In this document: positions 1 through 12,400 of the stretch, in pieces
How the letters are laid out: each line of letters begins with the position of its first letter
How positions within the stretch are numbered: the stretch's first letter is position 1
Source of the DNA: Steinernema hermaphroditum
Lineage: Eukaryota > Nematoda > Chromadorea > Rhabditida > Steinernematidae
Reading direction: 5' to 3'
NCBI GenBank assembly: GCA_030435675.1
Contig: CM059624.1
Coordinates: forward strand, 8,084,769-8,148,768
DNA length: 64,000 nucleotides
The notes under the pieces: generated by a model
The model's database searches: none
What the model saw: only the letters and a program-made list of their open reading frames with translations
Told to the model about the DNA's origin: nothing
Program-made: the position numbers and the translations under genes

Positions 1-165
1 ATAATGTTGGATATCGGACACCAGGACTGTTTCTATTGGGACCAAACGTTGAAGATGTCGGTTTGCTTTCAGGGTTCGCTTATGGTCATTGTATGGAAAT
101 ATTGTACTCATCTTTTGGTCTCTTTCAGTCAAACACTGGAATCTTCTTTCGGTTGGGAAGCTGAA
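1..165 (+). other. possible 3' end of a coding exon at the window edge
   Basis: One frame from about base 5 reads a plausible peptide (GYRTPGLFLLGPNVEDVG and onward) to a TGA at about 163-165. The peptide has ordinary composition but no family I recognise. There is no AATAAA close downstream and no upstream sequence to test splicing. It could be the last exon of a gene that begins left of the window, or chance. Confidence 0.2.
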
Positions 166-3100
166 GAACTACCAGGTACGTGGTTAGTGTCAGAATTTAT
201 CTATGATCACCAGTCCTAGATATCCGACTTGAGCGTTATCCTGGAAGAGCAATCTTTAATCGACTTCTAAAGGGCGATGATGAGGGAAAACGGTTGAGAC
301 TCAAAGGCGAACACACATGACCTCCAAGAACCGAATGATTGGGAAGCATTTCCCCAAATATTGGTTCTCCTTCTGCGACTATAATCCCAGTAAGGAACCT
401 CTTGTCTCTCAAAGAACGCCACGAGGCACCCATTCCAGATTCATTAGAAGGCTTTACGCGAATTGATTTCGCTTATTTCTGTTTACATCATATCCACAAA
501 ACAATTAGCTCGCCTTAATTAGTTCCCCTGTTTACTCCGTTTTCACCTCTCTGCTCGCCGATCCAAAGAGTTGAGAAGGCGTTCGGGGGTTGAGCACCAC
601 AAGTTTTTCTATCTGAAAAGTCAATGTGGTAGGACTACTCTCCGTCACCAGGAAGAAGGTCGTTTGATTGAAGCTGTCAAGATCAGGGAAGTTGACTCGG
701 TGATTTCTCAGTTCGTTTCATTGGTTATGCCATGGGAACGCTGTCCTGTCGGTCATATAAAAGTGTCGCCACAGAAAGGGTAATCGTGTTTCGTAACAAA
801 GAGTTGCACTCGCCTCTGTCACTCAGCTAATCTACTTATTCGCTCTCTGTTTTCCACGCGCGTCAATCATTGCCCTTCATTAACCAAGTATACTCTGATC
901 CCTGTGGCGGGAAAAGTTTCCCAAACCAGGCCTTTTCTGTTGGCTTGGAAAAGGTGAACCGTGGACCAGGTTCCAATTTGTGATTCGAAGTATGCATGTA
1001 ATGCAGGCCTCTGCAGTATGAACTCGTCTTGGGAGGCTCCAGAGGGGGCTCACTGAGGGAGGATCACTTGGACTCCACAAATGACACTTTTGAGAATGGT
1101 TCAAATGGTTTGATGCAACCTCGTGCTCGAGGGAGACGAAGCACCAAACGTCATAAGGAAGCAATTACACCCACCGCGACAATTAATTCGCAAAATGCAG
1201 CAATCGTTCACGGGTATTAATATTCCAGAGGTCGGCGATCAGGCTCTGCATTACTCATTCTTGGTCGCCCAACTGAACACAAGCTTCCGTCCTGTGATTC
1301 ATGACTGCCCACCATGTCTTCTTGTACCTAGCTGGATGCAGATGGTTGCGAAGGAGCTGACCACTTTGACCTTCTGAAGTTGGTTGCGCTTAATTATTAA
1401 AGCCGAACGCAATAGATCCAGCGTCATCGAGTGCGTTCTCGCCCCGAGTGCTTGTTTTCTGTACCCGGTGCCCAATATGCGCTCTTATAAAATCCCAATT
1501 AAAGCTGGAATCGCGGAGTTCTGTTCAAAACAAACTAATAAAGGGAGTGCGAAGCGACTCATAAACTCGAGCAGCTCCACGGAGCCTCGCTCCCTAATCG
1601 GCGCCTCGACCGGCGCCTCTAATTTCGCTCTTCCGATCGTTCGCCTCGAGGTTCGTCCAATTCCGACGTCAACAGTCGAAACTCAATTATCCACTCGGGA
1701 ATCGAATCACTCCCTGCCACCTCTGGAGCCCTTTCATTACTCCTGGCGGCAGTTATTCCCCCAATAAAGGTCGCATAATCGGCCCTTTCGCCATTCCTAG
1801 GCCGTTCGCCTGTCGGATAATCTGGCGCGCTTCCGAAATTGAGTTCCTCTCGACGCCACTCTCTCAAATATGCAAATTAACGGACCTTCAATTGACGCGT
1901 GATTTATGGGAATCGTCCCTTTAAAGGCCTGCGCAATCGCTTCGAGAGTCACTTCCCAAAGTGTCGAAACGTGCCATTTCTGTGTGCTTCCTCTCGCCCC
2001 ATTCGTCCCGAGAAGTGATCTACGGCATCCAGGAACTCCTCTTGAGCGCACTGGAGGATCGAGAAGACCGGCTTGATGGGAGGTACCAAGTCAGTCCTTC
2101 TTTTATAGTCCACTGTAATCGCAGAGGTGTTTGGACTAACTTTCAGATTCATTCTCTTCTCGTCTTACGTACAAAGTCTGCCTAGAGGTGACATCCAAAT
2201 CTTCCATGATGAAAACGCCCTCTCTCTCAAAAACGGCGCCGGCCAGCCTAAAAGAAGCACTTAGGGGCGAAGTGAGATTAAGTGATTTAAAGAAGAACAA
2301 CGGCGGATTATATCACAACTGCTCCTCAGCGCCTAAAACGACGTCATATTTTAGATTTCTGGGGTCGACGATCACTTACTCGACGCCAATTTTTTGTCCA
2401 ACCTTAAATTTCATAGGGCGAACCGTTTTATTGACTTGCATTATTCATCCAAAAGGGTGTATTTTTCGAGATCTTAGATCGACCAACAAATATGCCGTTT
2501 TTTGCCCTGAGAAGTTTGTTCTGAAATGAAATGAGCGAAATCTCATCAGAGGAGAACTTCCTCGAGGAGTTCTTGTTTACGGCGATCTCCATTCGAGTGG
2601 ATCTCGAGGCACTGATTGCCTTTCAAGGACCCAGAAGACACGGGATCCACGAGGCACTCCTCCGTGCACAGTCGAACATTTCTCGATGTTTGTCCAGAAG
2701 TGACTACCTAATACGTAGTACTGTAGGGATCCCTTCCATGCCCTACCATGTAAGTGTCGAACTTATCGATTTTTGATAAAATCAAACAAAAAAAAGGTAA
2801 TAGCGTTTCCAAAATACGTCTTTTCCGCGTCAAAATAGTCTGCCAGACGTTCTGAGTGGGAAGTTTGGTCCAATCCGATTTGCTGTTCTCTTTGTAGAGA
2901 AGGTCTATAAGGAGGTTCTTTTCCAGCAACTATTTTCGAGATTCTGTCCCTCTTGGATTGAGTCTAGGAGGGAGGTGAGGCTGGCTCTACGGCATGCGAA
3001 CCCTATAATCTTCGTTTCCATAAAATGGTACGTCGTAAATCCAATTTTAAACGTCAACGCAAATCGTTTTTATGTTTCGAATCGGCGAAATTATTTAATT

Positions 3101-6100
3101 TCACAACAGAGCGAACGATGTTTCTCAAGGATGTGATTAGGAGACTACGGTAGCGATGGGGCATAACGATGTTCTTTCTATTTTGAGATTTCCCCTTCGG
3201 CACCTGCCAGGCGAACCTGCTTCTTTCTCGACCTCCACTCCACGACTCATTAGGCAACAAATTTGCGCTGGGACGTCCGATTCCCGAAGGCGTCGACGGC
3301 GTCTTTATGGCGTCATTCGGCGCTTTATGACTCCCGCCGCGAACTGATCCTCGAGTACGAATCTGGACGGCCGAAGTTGCTGCTCCGGGTGTCCTCTTCG
3401 CGCCCCCCGATGACCAAAAGCTGCGAAAACAATTAGACGGAACAATTTGGGCGTTTCGAATTCGATTATCCGCAACGACGGAGAATCGCGATGAAACCCA
3501 CGTGTCCTCCCCAAGCGGCACTTTTTGGGAACAACGCCAGAAGGGTCGAAGGTGACGTCGAGAATTAATTTGTGGACGCCCAGTGTCATCCCTTTTCGGT
3601 CTTCCTCGTTGAAGACGGCTGTTGTAGAAAGCATCCCTAAAAGTCCACAGAAACTTTGACTAGGTCGAAGTACAAATCTGGACTTCCAGCACTCACTTCC
3701 CACGCGTCGGTTCCCTCCTTGTGGGCCCTCCGGAAGACGCGCATTCGGTTTCATTCGGTAATTCAAAATTATGCCCGACTTCGGTTTGCTCAGCGTAATC
3801 GTATTCGATTTCGAAGACGTCAGACGACGACTTCCGACTGGAGATTTGAGCCGAGACCTGCATTAGCAGCTGAGGGAGGAGGGCGCACCTGGAGACCCAA
3901 TTAGGACCTCGGCATGTTGCCTCCATTTCCTGGATCTTAAGTGACCAAAGAATCTTGGAAGAGCGGCGAAAGGTCGCCTCTCTTAAAAAGGAATGTCGCA
4001 TCACGTGCCGACTTGGACGCAGCCTTCCAGTAGCATCAGCCTAGACCCATGTCAAGTCCAGCGTTTATTTGTAGCAGCTCTGCTCCGATGAGTCGTCTTT
4101 GATCGTCACTTTCTGCTTCCGCAAGAGACTCCCTATTTACATGTCATACCTCGACTTCGTGAATATTCGACGACTTCCGACGCGAAATCGCCCCCTCCGG
4201 AGGAATATTTGATCCCGCAGATCTGTGCTCCAGAACGTCATTTGGACCTGGTCCCAAAACGCAAAAGCAAAACAGCTTCTTCGCGTGCAGACTCCTCTCG
4301 AGAGGGTCGCTTCTTCATCTCTACTTTCTCCAAATTGCTCATCGTCTCCGTGATCGTTCTGGAGTTTGCACCTTACACTTTTGAGGCCACTGAGTGCCTC
4401 CTGTCCAGGACAAAAGATCGTCGTATCCTCGACCCCCGGGGTGGCCACATCCCGCCTAGAAGGTCAATTATGCGGATTGTTTTCTCCGCTTTGTTTTCAC
4501 GTCGTCTGCCGTGGAAGTAGTAATGTGATAACGAATCACTGATCCGCTCTCCCGGGTGGGAGTGTGCCACTTTTTACGAGCGGACGCCCCCGACGCCCCA
4601 GAAGGGCCCCGATCTCCCAAGACGAATTGTCACATCGTCGTCCAGAGGCACGCCTATGACGGCAGTGCCACTTCGGGTCATCGCCGGCACCTTCGGACCC
4701 CGAGGCCCATCCTTGTTTTGAGATCTCATTTCTGGCACAATTAGCGCCGTTTATGTGCACTTCTCGGCCGCTGCAATTAAAGCGCTCGACGCGATGAGGC
4801 CCAAACTCACCGTTCTGTTTGTTTTCCGAGATTCCCTCGCGGCGCCAATTCGGATCCTCGAGGGCTGAGGCGAGGCGCTCGGCAAATAATCGCCCCTCCA
4901 GGACATCCGCCTTACTTTTAGGGAATCCTCAAAATCATTTCCCTGTTTTCGCGTGACTCTCTGATCCTTTTTACGTCAAAATACACGAGTTCCTCCAAAA
5001 AACAAATCCGTCACTTAATTCTCCGGCGACGCCGACCGCAGGATCACCGATTTCGCGCTTCGCCGCTTCCTCCGAACGGCGATGTTGCAAAAGTGAATGC
5101 ACTTCCACAGTCCTTCTGAAGGCCTTGGCTACACAGAAGGGTCATCTTGTAGCATTGCCCCAGAAGATAAGCCCTGTAACTCAACACCGCCAGTCATACT
5201 TTGAGCTTCGGAATGCCGTCCAGAAGAAGCCGTCTTGGCCCACTCATTCGCTCGTGCGTTGTGCGGACAGGAACTGTACTTTGTCTTCCCTTCCAAAAAC
5301 GTCACTTTCGAGTTGAATCGCCTAAAAACAATCCTTTTTGTTGGACGAGTTGCGGGCGGAGGGATGTCGGATCCACCCGAGAGCCGTCGAGGACTCAAAA
5401 AGTCCATTTTGTTTTCGGAGGGCCGTGGGAGCGCCGGCCGAACTCTGCGCGATTCCCTGGGGCGCCGCTATTTGAGAACAGAGATTTCATTAGGATTTGA
5501 AAGTTGCGATTTCGTGGGAGGGCGAGTAATCCTGACGTCATGGCCCGTTTTACACTTCTGGCGCCTTTCGAAATAGCCCTTCCACTCTCGTCTCCGCCGG
5601 ATGAGTCGCCACTTCCACGACTTCCCGTAATAAACGAAGTCACAGTCGGCTAATTGGCCTGTTGTGTCGGTTCATCCTTGTGCCAATACGCTGATTGGAA
5701 ATGCGACGGAGTGTCCAGCCGCGTGCACACTTCCGATCCTTCAGGCGCCCAATCCATCACTGCTATTCTTAGTCATCTACGGTACCTAATTCGATTGGGG
5801 CAAAAAACAACGCGCCCCTCTTATTAAAATGGTCTGTTTATTCGAGGCGACTCCTCCCCTTCCGAGAACGCCCATCTCGGCCCGTCCCCTATATTAATCG
5901 CCCGGAACATTACCGTACCTCGGGGGCACGTGGGTCGTCTCCGGGGGCGAGACACTTCTTCTGCTCCGCTTCGCGGCTGCATCCGCGATTAATCATTCGT
6001 CGACGCTTCCTGCGGTCACCACCGGCCGTCGGCCCCTCGATCGCGACCAGTTCCGGTCCCCCGGAGCCAGCGCCTTCTTCTTTCGATTGTTTTCGTTCGC

Positions 6101-6120
6101 GTGATCGCCGCGGCTCCTCA
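166..6120. other. long gene-poor stretch
   Basis: Six kilobases of mixed-composition DNA without an ORF that shows a recognisable domain, a biased third codon position and matching splice sites together. Short open frames occur on both strands in every kilobase and look like chance. The only candidate I retain is listed separately at 3305-3634. Scattered TACCGTA/TACGGTA copies occur at about 3149, 5781 and 5914. The last few hundred bases presumably carry regulatory DNA for the neuropeptide gene. Confidence 0.5.
3305..3634 (-). CDS. candidate small protein, unrecognised (109 aa)
   Basis: An ATG-initiated frame on the minus strand runs 109 codons to TAA. A good 3' splice site (GGACTTTTAG) ends two bases before the ATG, an arrangement shared by several convincing genes here and consistent with leader trans-splicing. 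The N-terminal half (for example TLGVHKLILDVTFDPSG) reads like a beta-rich protein segment; the C-terminal half is arginine-rich and less convincing, so an unseen intron or chance is possible. No signal peptide, membrane segment or known motif is visible. Treat as a weak prediction. Confidence 0.25.
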   Translation of the reverse strand: MLSTTAVFNEEDRKGMTLGVHKLILDVTFDPSGVVPKKCRLGRTRGFHRDSPSLRIIEFETPKLFRLIVFAAFGHRGARRGHPEQQLRPSRFVLEDQFAAGVIKRRMTP

Positions 6121-6166
6121 ACTATTCCCCGAACTTTGAATTCCTGAGTTTAGGTACTCCCGGAAG

Positions 6167-6566
6167 ATGAATTTCTCCCTGTTTCTGCAAGCCGTCGTCC
6201 TCGCCATCCTCGCTCTGGCCATCCAGGCGCGTTACGTCTGTAAGTGTAACCCTGACCGGCCCCTCGATGACCGTATCCCCTTGAGATGTGGAGCCGGGCA
6301 GCGAGGCGGAGAAACGGAACTTCGACCGCGAGTTCATGCACTTCGGGAAGCGGTCCGGCGACTTCGATCGGAACTTCATGAATTTCGGCAAACGCAGTGA
6401 CTTCGACCGGCAGTTCATGCACTTCGGCAAAAGGACCCTCTTCGACGAAATGAATCTGGAGAAGAAGGACTTCGACCGCGACTTCATGCACTTCGGCAAG
6501 CGTTCGGGCCTCGACGACGAGTTCCGCCGCGACTTCATGAGCTTCGGACGGAGGTGCGTCGACTAG
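6167..6566 (+). CDS. nlp-13-like: NLP-13-like amidated neuropeptide precursor (117 aa)
   Basis: Two exons: 6167-6239 and 6286-6566, with a 46-nt GTAAGT intron. The protein starts with a clear signal peptide (MNFSLFLQAVVLAILALAIQA). It then encodes five peptides ending in Gly plus a dibasic cleavage site: NFDREFMHF-GKR, SGDFDRNFMNF-GKR, SDFDRQFMHF-GKR, DFDRDFMHF-GKR (after a KK site) and SGLDDEFRRDFMSF-GRR. Each Gly would be converted to a C-terminal amide. The shared core (F)DRxFM(H/N/S)F-amide resembles, from memory, the (F/Y)xRxIM(S/A)F-amide peptides of C. elegans NLP-13, so this is most likely that family, although the ends also look like FMRFamide with Arg replaced by His, Asn or Ser. 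The product should be stored in dense-core vesicles and act on a G-protein-coupled receptor. The second frame is only reached by splicing, which fixes the gene model. Confidence 0.88.
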
Positions 6567-6785
6567 ATTCCGCGAGGGGGGCGTCTCTGACGTCTCCCTT
6601 CCGCTCTGACTCAGAGGCGACGCAATTAATCGCCTTTCTAATTAATCTCTTTTAGGAGATAACTCAGCCGACCCCCGTAGCTCCTCTCGCGCCTTCGTCG
6701 CCGCTCGATCTTCCTAGTCGTCGCAGTTTTCGATTCCCGTTGGACCGTTCCCTCATCTTGTTCTCTAACGCTAACCTTCTTCTTC

Positions 6786-6791
6786 AATAAA
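6786..6791 (+). terminator. polyadenylation signal of the neuropeptide gene
   Basis: AATAAA about 220 nt after the neuropeptide stop codon; the only canonical signal on this strand nearby. Confidence 0.6.
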
Positions 6792-6799
6792 GAGATTGA

Positions 6800-8240
6800 G
6801 TACGGTCCACAAAGGCGTCGCTTGGGTTTTGGGGATCGGGATCCTCTACGTGGGTCGGATGAGTAGGCGCTTAGTCGCGATCTTCGGCGTGGATAAGAGG
6901 CTTCCGAAAGCCGAGAATGAAGACAGACTCTGGAAGGAGCTTTCGGTGAATGAGACGGATTAGAAGATGGCGACGCATTTGGTAATCGGATGGGACTTTG
7001 TGTTGTGGAAGAGGATGCAGAGTTGCGTGGTCTATGAATCAGATGTTAGTGCACTGCATAAGCGAACCATATCAGCCAGCCGGTCGTCTCGTTCTTCGGT
7101 GCAGGATAGGTGTTTGCAACGATCTCCGGGGGAAGAACGTCACTATTTGTGGGTGGCAATTGAGCGAAATTGTGATAATCGGCGAGGGAGTAAACTAAAC
7201 ACTTCGATAATTTGGTTAATCGACTCACTCAAAGTGAACTCGAATCGAACGATCGCTGAAACGCCACGAGACCTCTTGTCTCCCGACAAAGTCCAGCACT
7301 CTTAAATAGAAACGTCATCAAGAACGGGTTCACTGTCCGTTCCCTGCTTCTTATGGCTGCCTAAGAATCGTTGTACGATCTGAAATTCCATGTGAATATG
7401 CTTATGTTCATGGACACAAAATCGTCGTTGTTCTTACACCGCGCTAAAAGGGAGGCTGAGTCTTGGCAATCTCCGATATTTGCAGAAGGTTATTGGAGTT
7501 GTTGCGCTGGTGTCACTCATCCGATGCACTGTTTGCACGAAAAAAAAGATGACGGATGCAATTCGTGATTCGGAGAAAACGTCATGTTAATGATGGAACT
7601 GCTGATTGGAGCCGAAATGAAGCCAGATCGGAGTGTGGAGCTACCTCTTTACAAAAAGCAACGAAGTGGTCATCTTTGGATATACTTCCGCGTTCCGCTT
7701 CGGCTGAATTTGTTTTTCAGCGTTGTGCATCAAACTCTTCTGTTGCTGTTGCTCCCCCATAAATGCATATCCAAGTGCTGTGTGTCTGGGAGATTATTCG
7801 CTTTTCGGAACGTTTCAGCAGTAGGGAACGCAGCCTTTTATAATCTTTCTGACTTCTGTCAGTTGGATATAAAAAGATGTTTGTTTTGAAGATTATCGAT
7901 TATCTTGAAGAATTTTCTGTGTGATGAAAAAAGGATACCTGAACTCGACCAGGCAATATCATCATCGTCGTTCTCGACTCGAATCTCACAATGTATACCA
8001 CGACAATACAATTCAAGCACAAACCGTTCTTGTGCTCAGAGAAAAACTGAGAAAAGTCGTGTTTCGGCTGTGAACAAAGAATCCTCAAATTTACGAATGT
8101 CCTCTGGAGCCGTTCAAGGCACATGCCAATCAGGTCGTAGTTGGACCTTGCACTTCTCATCGGCCTCGCAGTCTTCCTATCCGACCCGACCGCGACCACC
8201 CGCGCCTTGCAAGCTGAAGATCTGCTCCGAAGTCTGCGGC
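6800..8240. other. gene-poor stretch
   Basis: No supportable gene. A 77-codon frame beginning near 8141 looks like a signal peptide followed by a basic tail, but it lacks an ATG and is preceded immediately by a stop; it would need an upstream exon that I cannot find. A 35-40 bp sequence at about 7817-7855 (GGAACGTTTCAGCAGTAGGG core) recurs at about 8961-9000, so repeat material already begins here. Confidence 0.45.
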
Positions 8241-8242
8241 GC

Positions 8243-8688
8243 CAGGTGGCGACAGCACCGCGCAAAAAAAAACCACGCATTCCACATTCCACCACCGATG
8301 AAAGTAAAAAAAAACCTTCATTTTGTATCATTTTGGTAGCCCTGGAGATGGAATCGACGATTCGAAAACCCTAATATAGGTAATTGAGTTTGCGGACGAA
8401 GAAAGCGAGCCCCGTATTCATTTCTGTCCATGGCCAATATATCATCCAGGCTTGGCTTAAGCCTCCTGATTCTATGCAAGCCGAGCCCTGTTTTCGTGGT
8501 GGCTTCGGCAAACCCCGGCTTGCAAAAGGAAGACTGTAATCGCAAATTATATGGTTACCAGTAGCGAAATCACTTTGCAGGATGACTTTCGCTTATATCA
8601 GTTCAAAGCTCAATCGTGGTTTGACATGTTCACTGCGCGGTCTTTTTTATGCGGTGCTGTCGCGTAACCGCGCCGCCATTCAGTCTCT
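8243..8688. repeat. inverted repeat arms of about 45 bp
   Basis: The sequence at 8243-8285 (core CGACAGCACCGC followed by an A-run) reappears as its reverse complement at about 8643-8688 (T-run then GCGGTGCTGTCG). The arms are imperfect and about 360 bp apart. No transposase is visible between them; it may be a decayed mobile-element remnant. Confidence 0.5.
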
Positions 8689-8715
8689 TCATCGCTTCGA
8701 ACTCTACGTACATTG

Positions 8716-8905
8716 ATGGAACAGCTATCTTCGACTCCGACGTCGCGCCTTGCGCTGAAGAAGGAAGAGGAACAGCAACTACGGTTCTACGACTACGGTA
8801 ACATTCAACGGTGTGAATGGTTCAACTGAAATGAAATTCATTTTTTAGAAAATCATTTTCAGAGTTAAGTTTGATGAGTGCATTCGAAATAAATGTTCAA
8901 AGGTG
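8716..8905 (+). pseudogene. gene fragment or tiny spliced gene inside a duplicated segment
   Basis: ATG at 8716 opens a short exon to 8797 (begins MEQLSSTPTSRLALKKEEEQ) with a GTAAC donor. A 3' splice site follows at 8847-8848 or 8861-8862, then AATAAA at 8888-8893. The first exon reads like the start of a coiled-coil or filament-type protein, but the second exon gives only a few residues or an unconvincing tail. A diverged copy of the same segment lies about 460 bp downstream and has an in-frame stop. I read this as a duplicated 5' gene fragment rather than an intact gene. Confidence 0.3.
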
Positions 8906-8965
8906 TCCATCAAAAAGTCGGATCGCATTGACCTCAAATAAATCAGAGCAGTTTTGAGGGAACGT
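8750..8965 (+). repeat. direct repeat, copy 1
   Basis: Shares blocks with 9208-9455 in the same order: CCTTGCGCTGAAGA, AATGAAATTC, ATTCGAAATAAATGTTCAAAG and a CAAATAAATCAGA..TGTTTTGAGGGA-like end. The two copies are clearly diverged between blocks. Confidence 0.65.
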
Positions 8966-9207
8966 TTCAGCAGCAGGGACGCAGCCTTTGTAATCTTCTT
9001 TCAACCTTCTGCATTCCTTTTGATGTTGGGAGGCCTGCCATCTTGATGGTCATTTTTTGCCGGAACAGTTCTGTGATGGACGGTGACTGCCTTCAACCAC
9101 GCACATCGCTGAGTCTTGCCTACCGAACGCACCAATCGCTAAGCTAGCGATATATTACAACATGCGCAACTCTCAAAAAGATGTCCAATTGATGGGGCTT
9201 TGATTGT

Positions 9208-9455
9208 GCCTTGCGCTGAAGAGATACAACGACTGCGGTGATCTATGGTTCTTCTTTGTATTCTATTTATATTAGTGTCAGCGTATTAGGGTTCTATTAG
9301 TATAAAGGCCATCGATTCAAGAGGAAATGAAATGAAATTCTTTTTTTTTCAGTTTTTCAGTTCGATGAATGTATTCGAAATAAATGTTCAAAGATTCACA
9401 AATCTAAACTCAAATCACAAATCAAATAAATCAGAACTGTTTTGAGGGAGCAGTT
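9208..9455 (+). repeat. direct repeat, copy 2
   Basis: Second, longer and more decayed copy of the 8750-8965 segment, about 460 bp downstream. The coding-like part of copy 1 is interrupted by a stop codon here. Confidence 0.65.
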
Positions 9456-9459
9456 GAGT

Positions 9460-12400
9460 TTGTTTTGTCGTCAAGACGCCGGCGATCGGACACCGACGAG
9501 GAAGCGCGGAAGGGCACTTCGACCAGGGCCGTTCACAGCTTCTTTTATCGCTCCCAACACGTAGATCTGAGCTCCTCTCGCTACGCTCCATATGTATTGC
9601 GCTGATCTACGTGCGTATCGTACGACTTCATACAACTGTTTTTGGGTCCTTGAGACCTGTTGTTTTGAACCCTCTAAAAATCATCTTTTCGCAAAGTTTT
9701 GCTTGTGCAAACGACACCTTCTGTTCTTAGAACAGCTCAGAAGTCCTTATTTGAGTCTATTCACACAATAACCATCTCGTTCTGTCCCTCAATCACCTCC
9801 ATACGGTCCATAAGTCACCCGATCACCTTCGCGCCCATCTGAGCGCCTTTTCCAGCGGAGACCTCTTCCGATCGTTTTTCTTCCGACCGCAAACGCCTTC
9901 CACACAAGAAACTCTAATTGCCCCGAAATCCGACCCTCCGCAGTGGCCGAACATGAACTCCCTCGACCTCCACCGCCAGGTTGTTCTAAAGATGCACCTT
10001 CTGCCACTTCTTCCCTCTGGCCCGCTCTGTTCTCACAAACAGTTCTTTCGGTCTCTCCAACTCTGAGGTGACCCCTAATTGGTCGTAATTACGGTAGTTT
10101 CGCACTCCTCAATAGAATCAGCCTCCGCTTGAACAGCTTTCCGCGAAACTCTTTCGTTTTCATTGAGTCGCGCCGTCGGAATGCGAAAGTGGATCCGATT
10201 ATCTGCGCTCCTCTCATCCGTGTTCGCATCTGTCGGCGGGGCGATCTTATCGGAATCCTCTGGATCCCCTCTGTACGCGATTCCCATCTTTCGCTTTCAC
10301 CAAAACATTCGACTTTCCCTTTAAGATACCGGACTGAGGGGACCCGTTTTGTGCATATGTTTTGCATGGAGGACCGTTGTGGCATGCCAGATTCGACCAC
10401 ATTCATGTTCTGATCGATTTTTAGTTGTGCACGTACAGGCTCCGTCGATTGTACGTTCTCCTTCCTCCTCTCGAGTCCACTCATCTGCAGGTCCGCTCGC
10501 CAGAAATGTCAAAATTCTCGCGAATCGTTCCGTCGTCGATTAGTCGGCGAACAAAACGTGATCGGAGGCTGAAAGGGGAAGGAGACGCACTGTGTACCTT
10601 CGGGGTCCTCGGAGGTCGTCGAGCAATTCGGGCGCTTCTGGAACCTGACTTCTGTTTGTCGGCGATTGTCTTTCGGTTCGAATTTCACGAAAACGCAAAT
10701 GCAAATAAACAGACGTTTTTGTGGACAGAGGGATTTCGGCTCCTCTCGGGGCCTGCGAGTAGTATGATGATGAGTTCTGCCTCTCTATGTCTGTCCTTTT
10801 CATCCAGAAATGTCATAGTTCTCTTTCTTAAATCTGAATGTCTTAACACTCTGGAAAGAGAACCTTTAATCCCCCTTCGAAGATGTTCATATGAAGTATG
10901 GAATATGGAATCACAATTGAGCAACAACATCGAGAAAGTGTTTCTGAATCGCAACAGTTTATCATTTTTTTCATCAACGTCGTTCTGCTGCACAGCCTTC
11001 AAACCACTTAGAGGACTCAAAGGTGGCGATCGGATCTCTTCCTCATTGCCTCTTTTTGCGATCTTTGCTGCTATTCCTCCAGTTCGATCCTTCATTTAAT
11101 TCTGAATGCATTCAAAATGTTTTTCATCATACGAAATCACAAAAAATCGCGACCCCGCCGCAAAGCCGGTTCACTGCCACTATACATCTGGGGCCGCAAA
11201 GCCTTCGATTTATTTGCTTCTCAGTTAGGGCTGGTCCCGGATGATGATGTCTCCATCCGAAAGGTCGCCGGTAGGCTGCTTCCTGGCGCCTGGAGTTTGC
11301 GCCAGAGTTCATTGGAATACAATCTGTTTTATATTTTGCATTCTTGGGATCTTTCGCGAAATGCCCGAACGGAGAAGATCTCGTCACGAGAGTTTAAAAA
11401 CAATTCCCCAGCGCTTCTGATGGCCTTCACAATTTTTATCGGCTCTAATTTGTGTGTGCAAAAATCTGAAACGTTCCGTCAATTGACTCCATTCACTCTT
11501 GCTCCGCGGGAACTCTATTCATAACCATTTCCGCTGATTCCGGTTCCTCGCCGTTCGCCGTCGCCGCCCCCTCGTGTCAACTAAACACAAAAAGTGTAAA
11601 TCGGAAGGCTTCGAGGGGCGCATTGTCTCAATTTGTTTGCTAACGGAGCTGCCAAGCGCGACGCCGTGTCAAAGTGCGTGCACCCCTGGCGAGCCCGGAT
11701 TTCGGACCTAAATTAGGGCGCTTTTTTCGACCTCCTTTCCCTCGATTAACAGATGTTGCGGCGAATCGCATTAAGTTGCGCGGAAGGGTTCGAGACGGGC
11801 GCGGGGACCTTTTAGGCGGTAAGGTCCTTCGCGCTTGTTTGTGGTTTCGTCGCCGCAAATTGGTCGTCGCGAAGGCGGTGATTTATAGTGCCCCACCAGG
11901 CGCCTATTTGCGCTTTGTTTTCTGTTAGGTGTGTGCCACTGACAACATCCTCGTCCTCTTTGACATCAGAGGAGTTCATCTGAGTGTGACTGGAGTCTTG
12001 TGACTCCCAGGAGGGTCCTAAACTTCGGCACTTCCGTCTGTCCTCTTGTGCAATCCAAACATTGCCTCCAACTCCTCACGATTTTCGAATTCTCGACCTC
12101 CGAAGTGACGTCAGTCCTCCCCCTCAACCCCTTGAGTCATCGCCGACCCTCCGCGTTCCCTGAGTGTCACCCGCTGCAGTCAGCTGTTTTCGCCCTGCCC
12201 AAAGCTTCTGCGTTCCTCAGCGTTTGCTGTTTTTTGTTTAAACTCCCGAGAATTAAGTGTCAGTTCGTTCACATTTCATGGCACTGATCAAAAAGGTCAA
12301 TTTGCGATCGCTTTTGGGAGTGTGTAAACTTCACTTGTGATTAGCGTCTTGAGGGAGAGCCTATAGATGAATCGAAGATCGAAGAAAACGGATTCTTCTA

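Noticed and set aside
8129..8373. Secreted basic peptide suggested by a hydrophobic stretch near 8141
   Set aside because: No ATG, a stop codon directly before the frame, no upstream exon found, and inverted-repeat sequence overlaps it.
10425..11099. 224-codon open frame on the plus strand
   Set aside because: Non-ATG start, no family signal, no codon bias, and opposing frames of similar length over the same bases; best read as chance.
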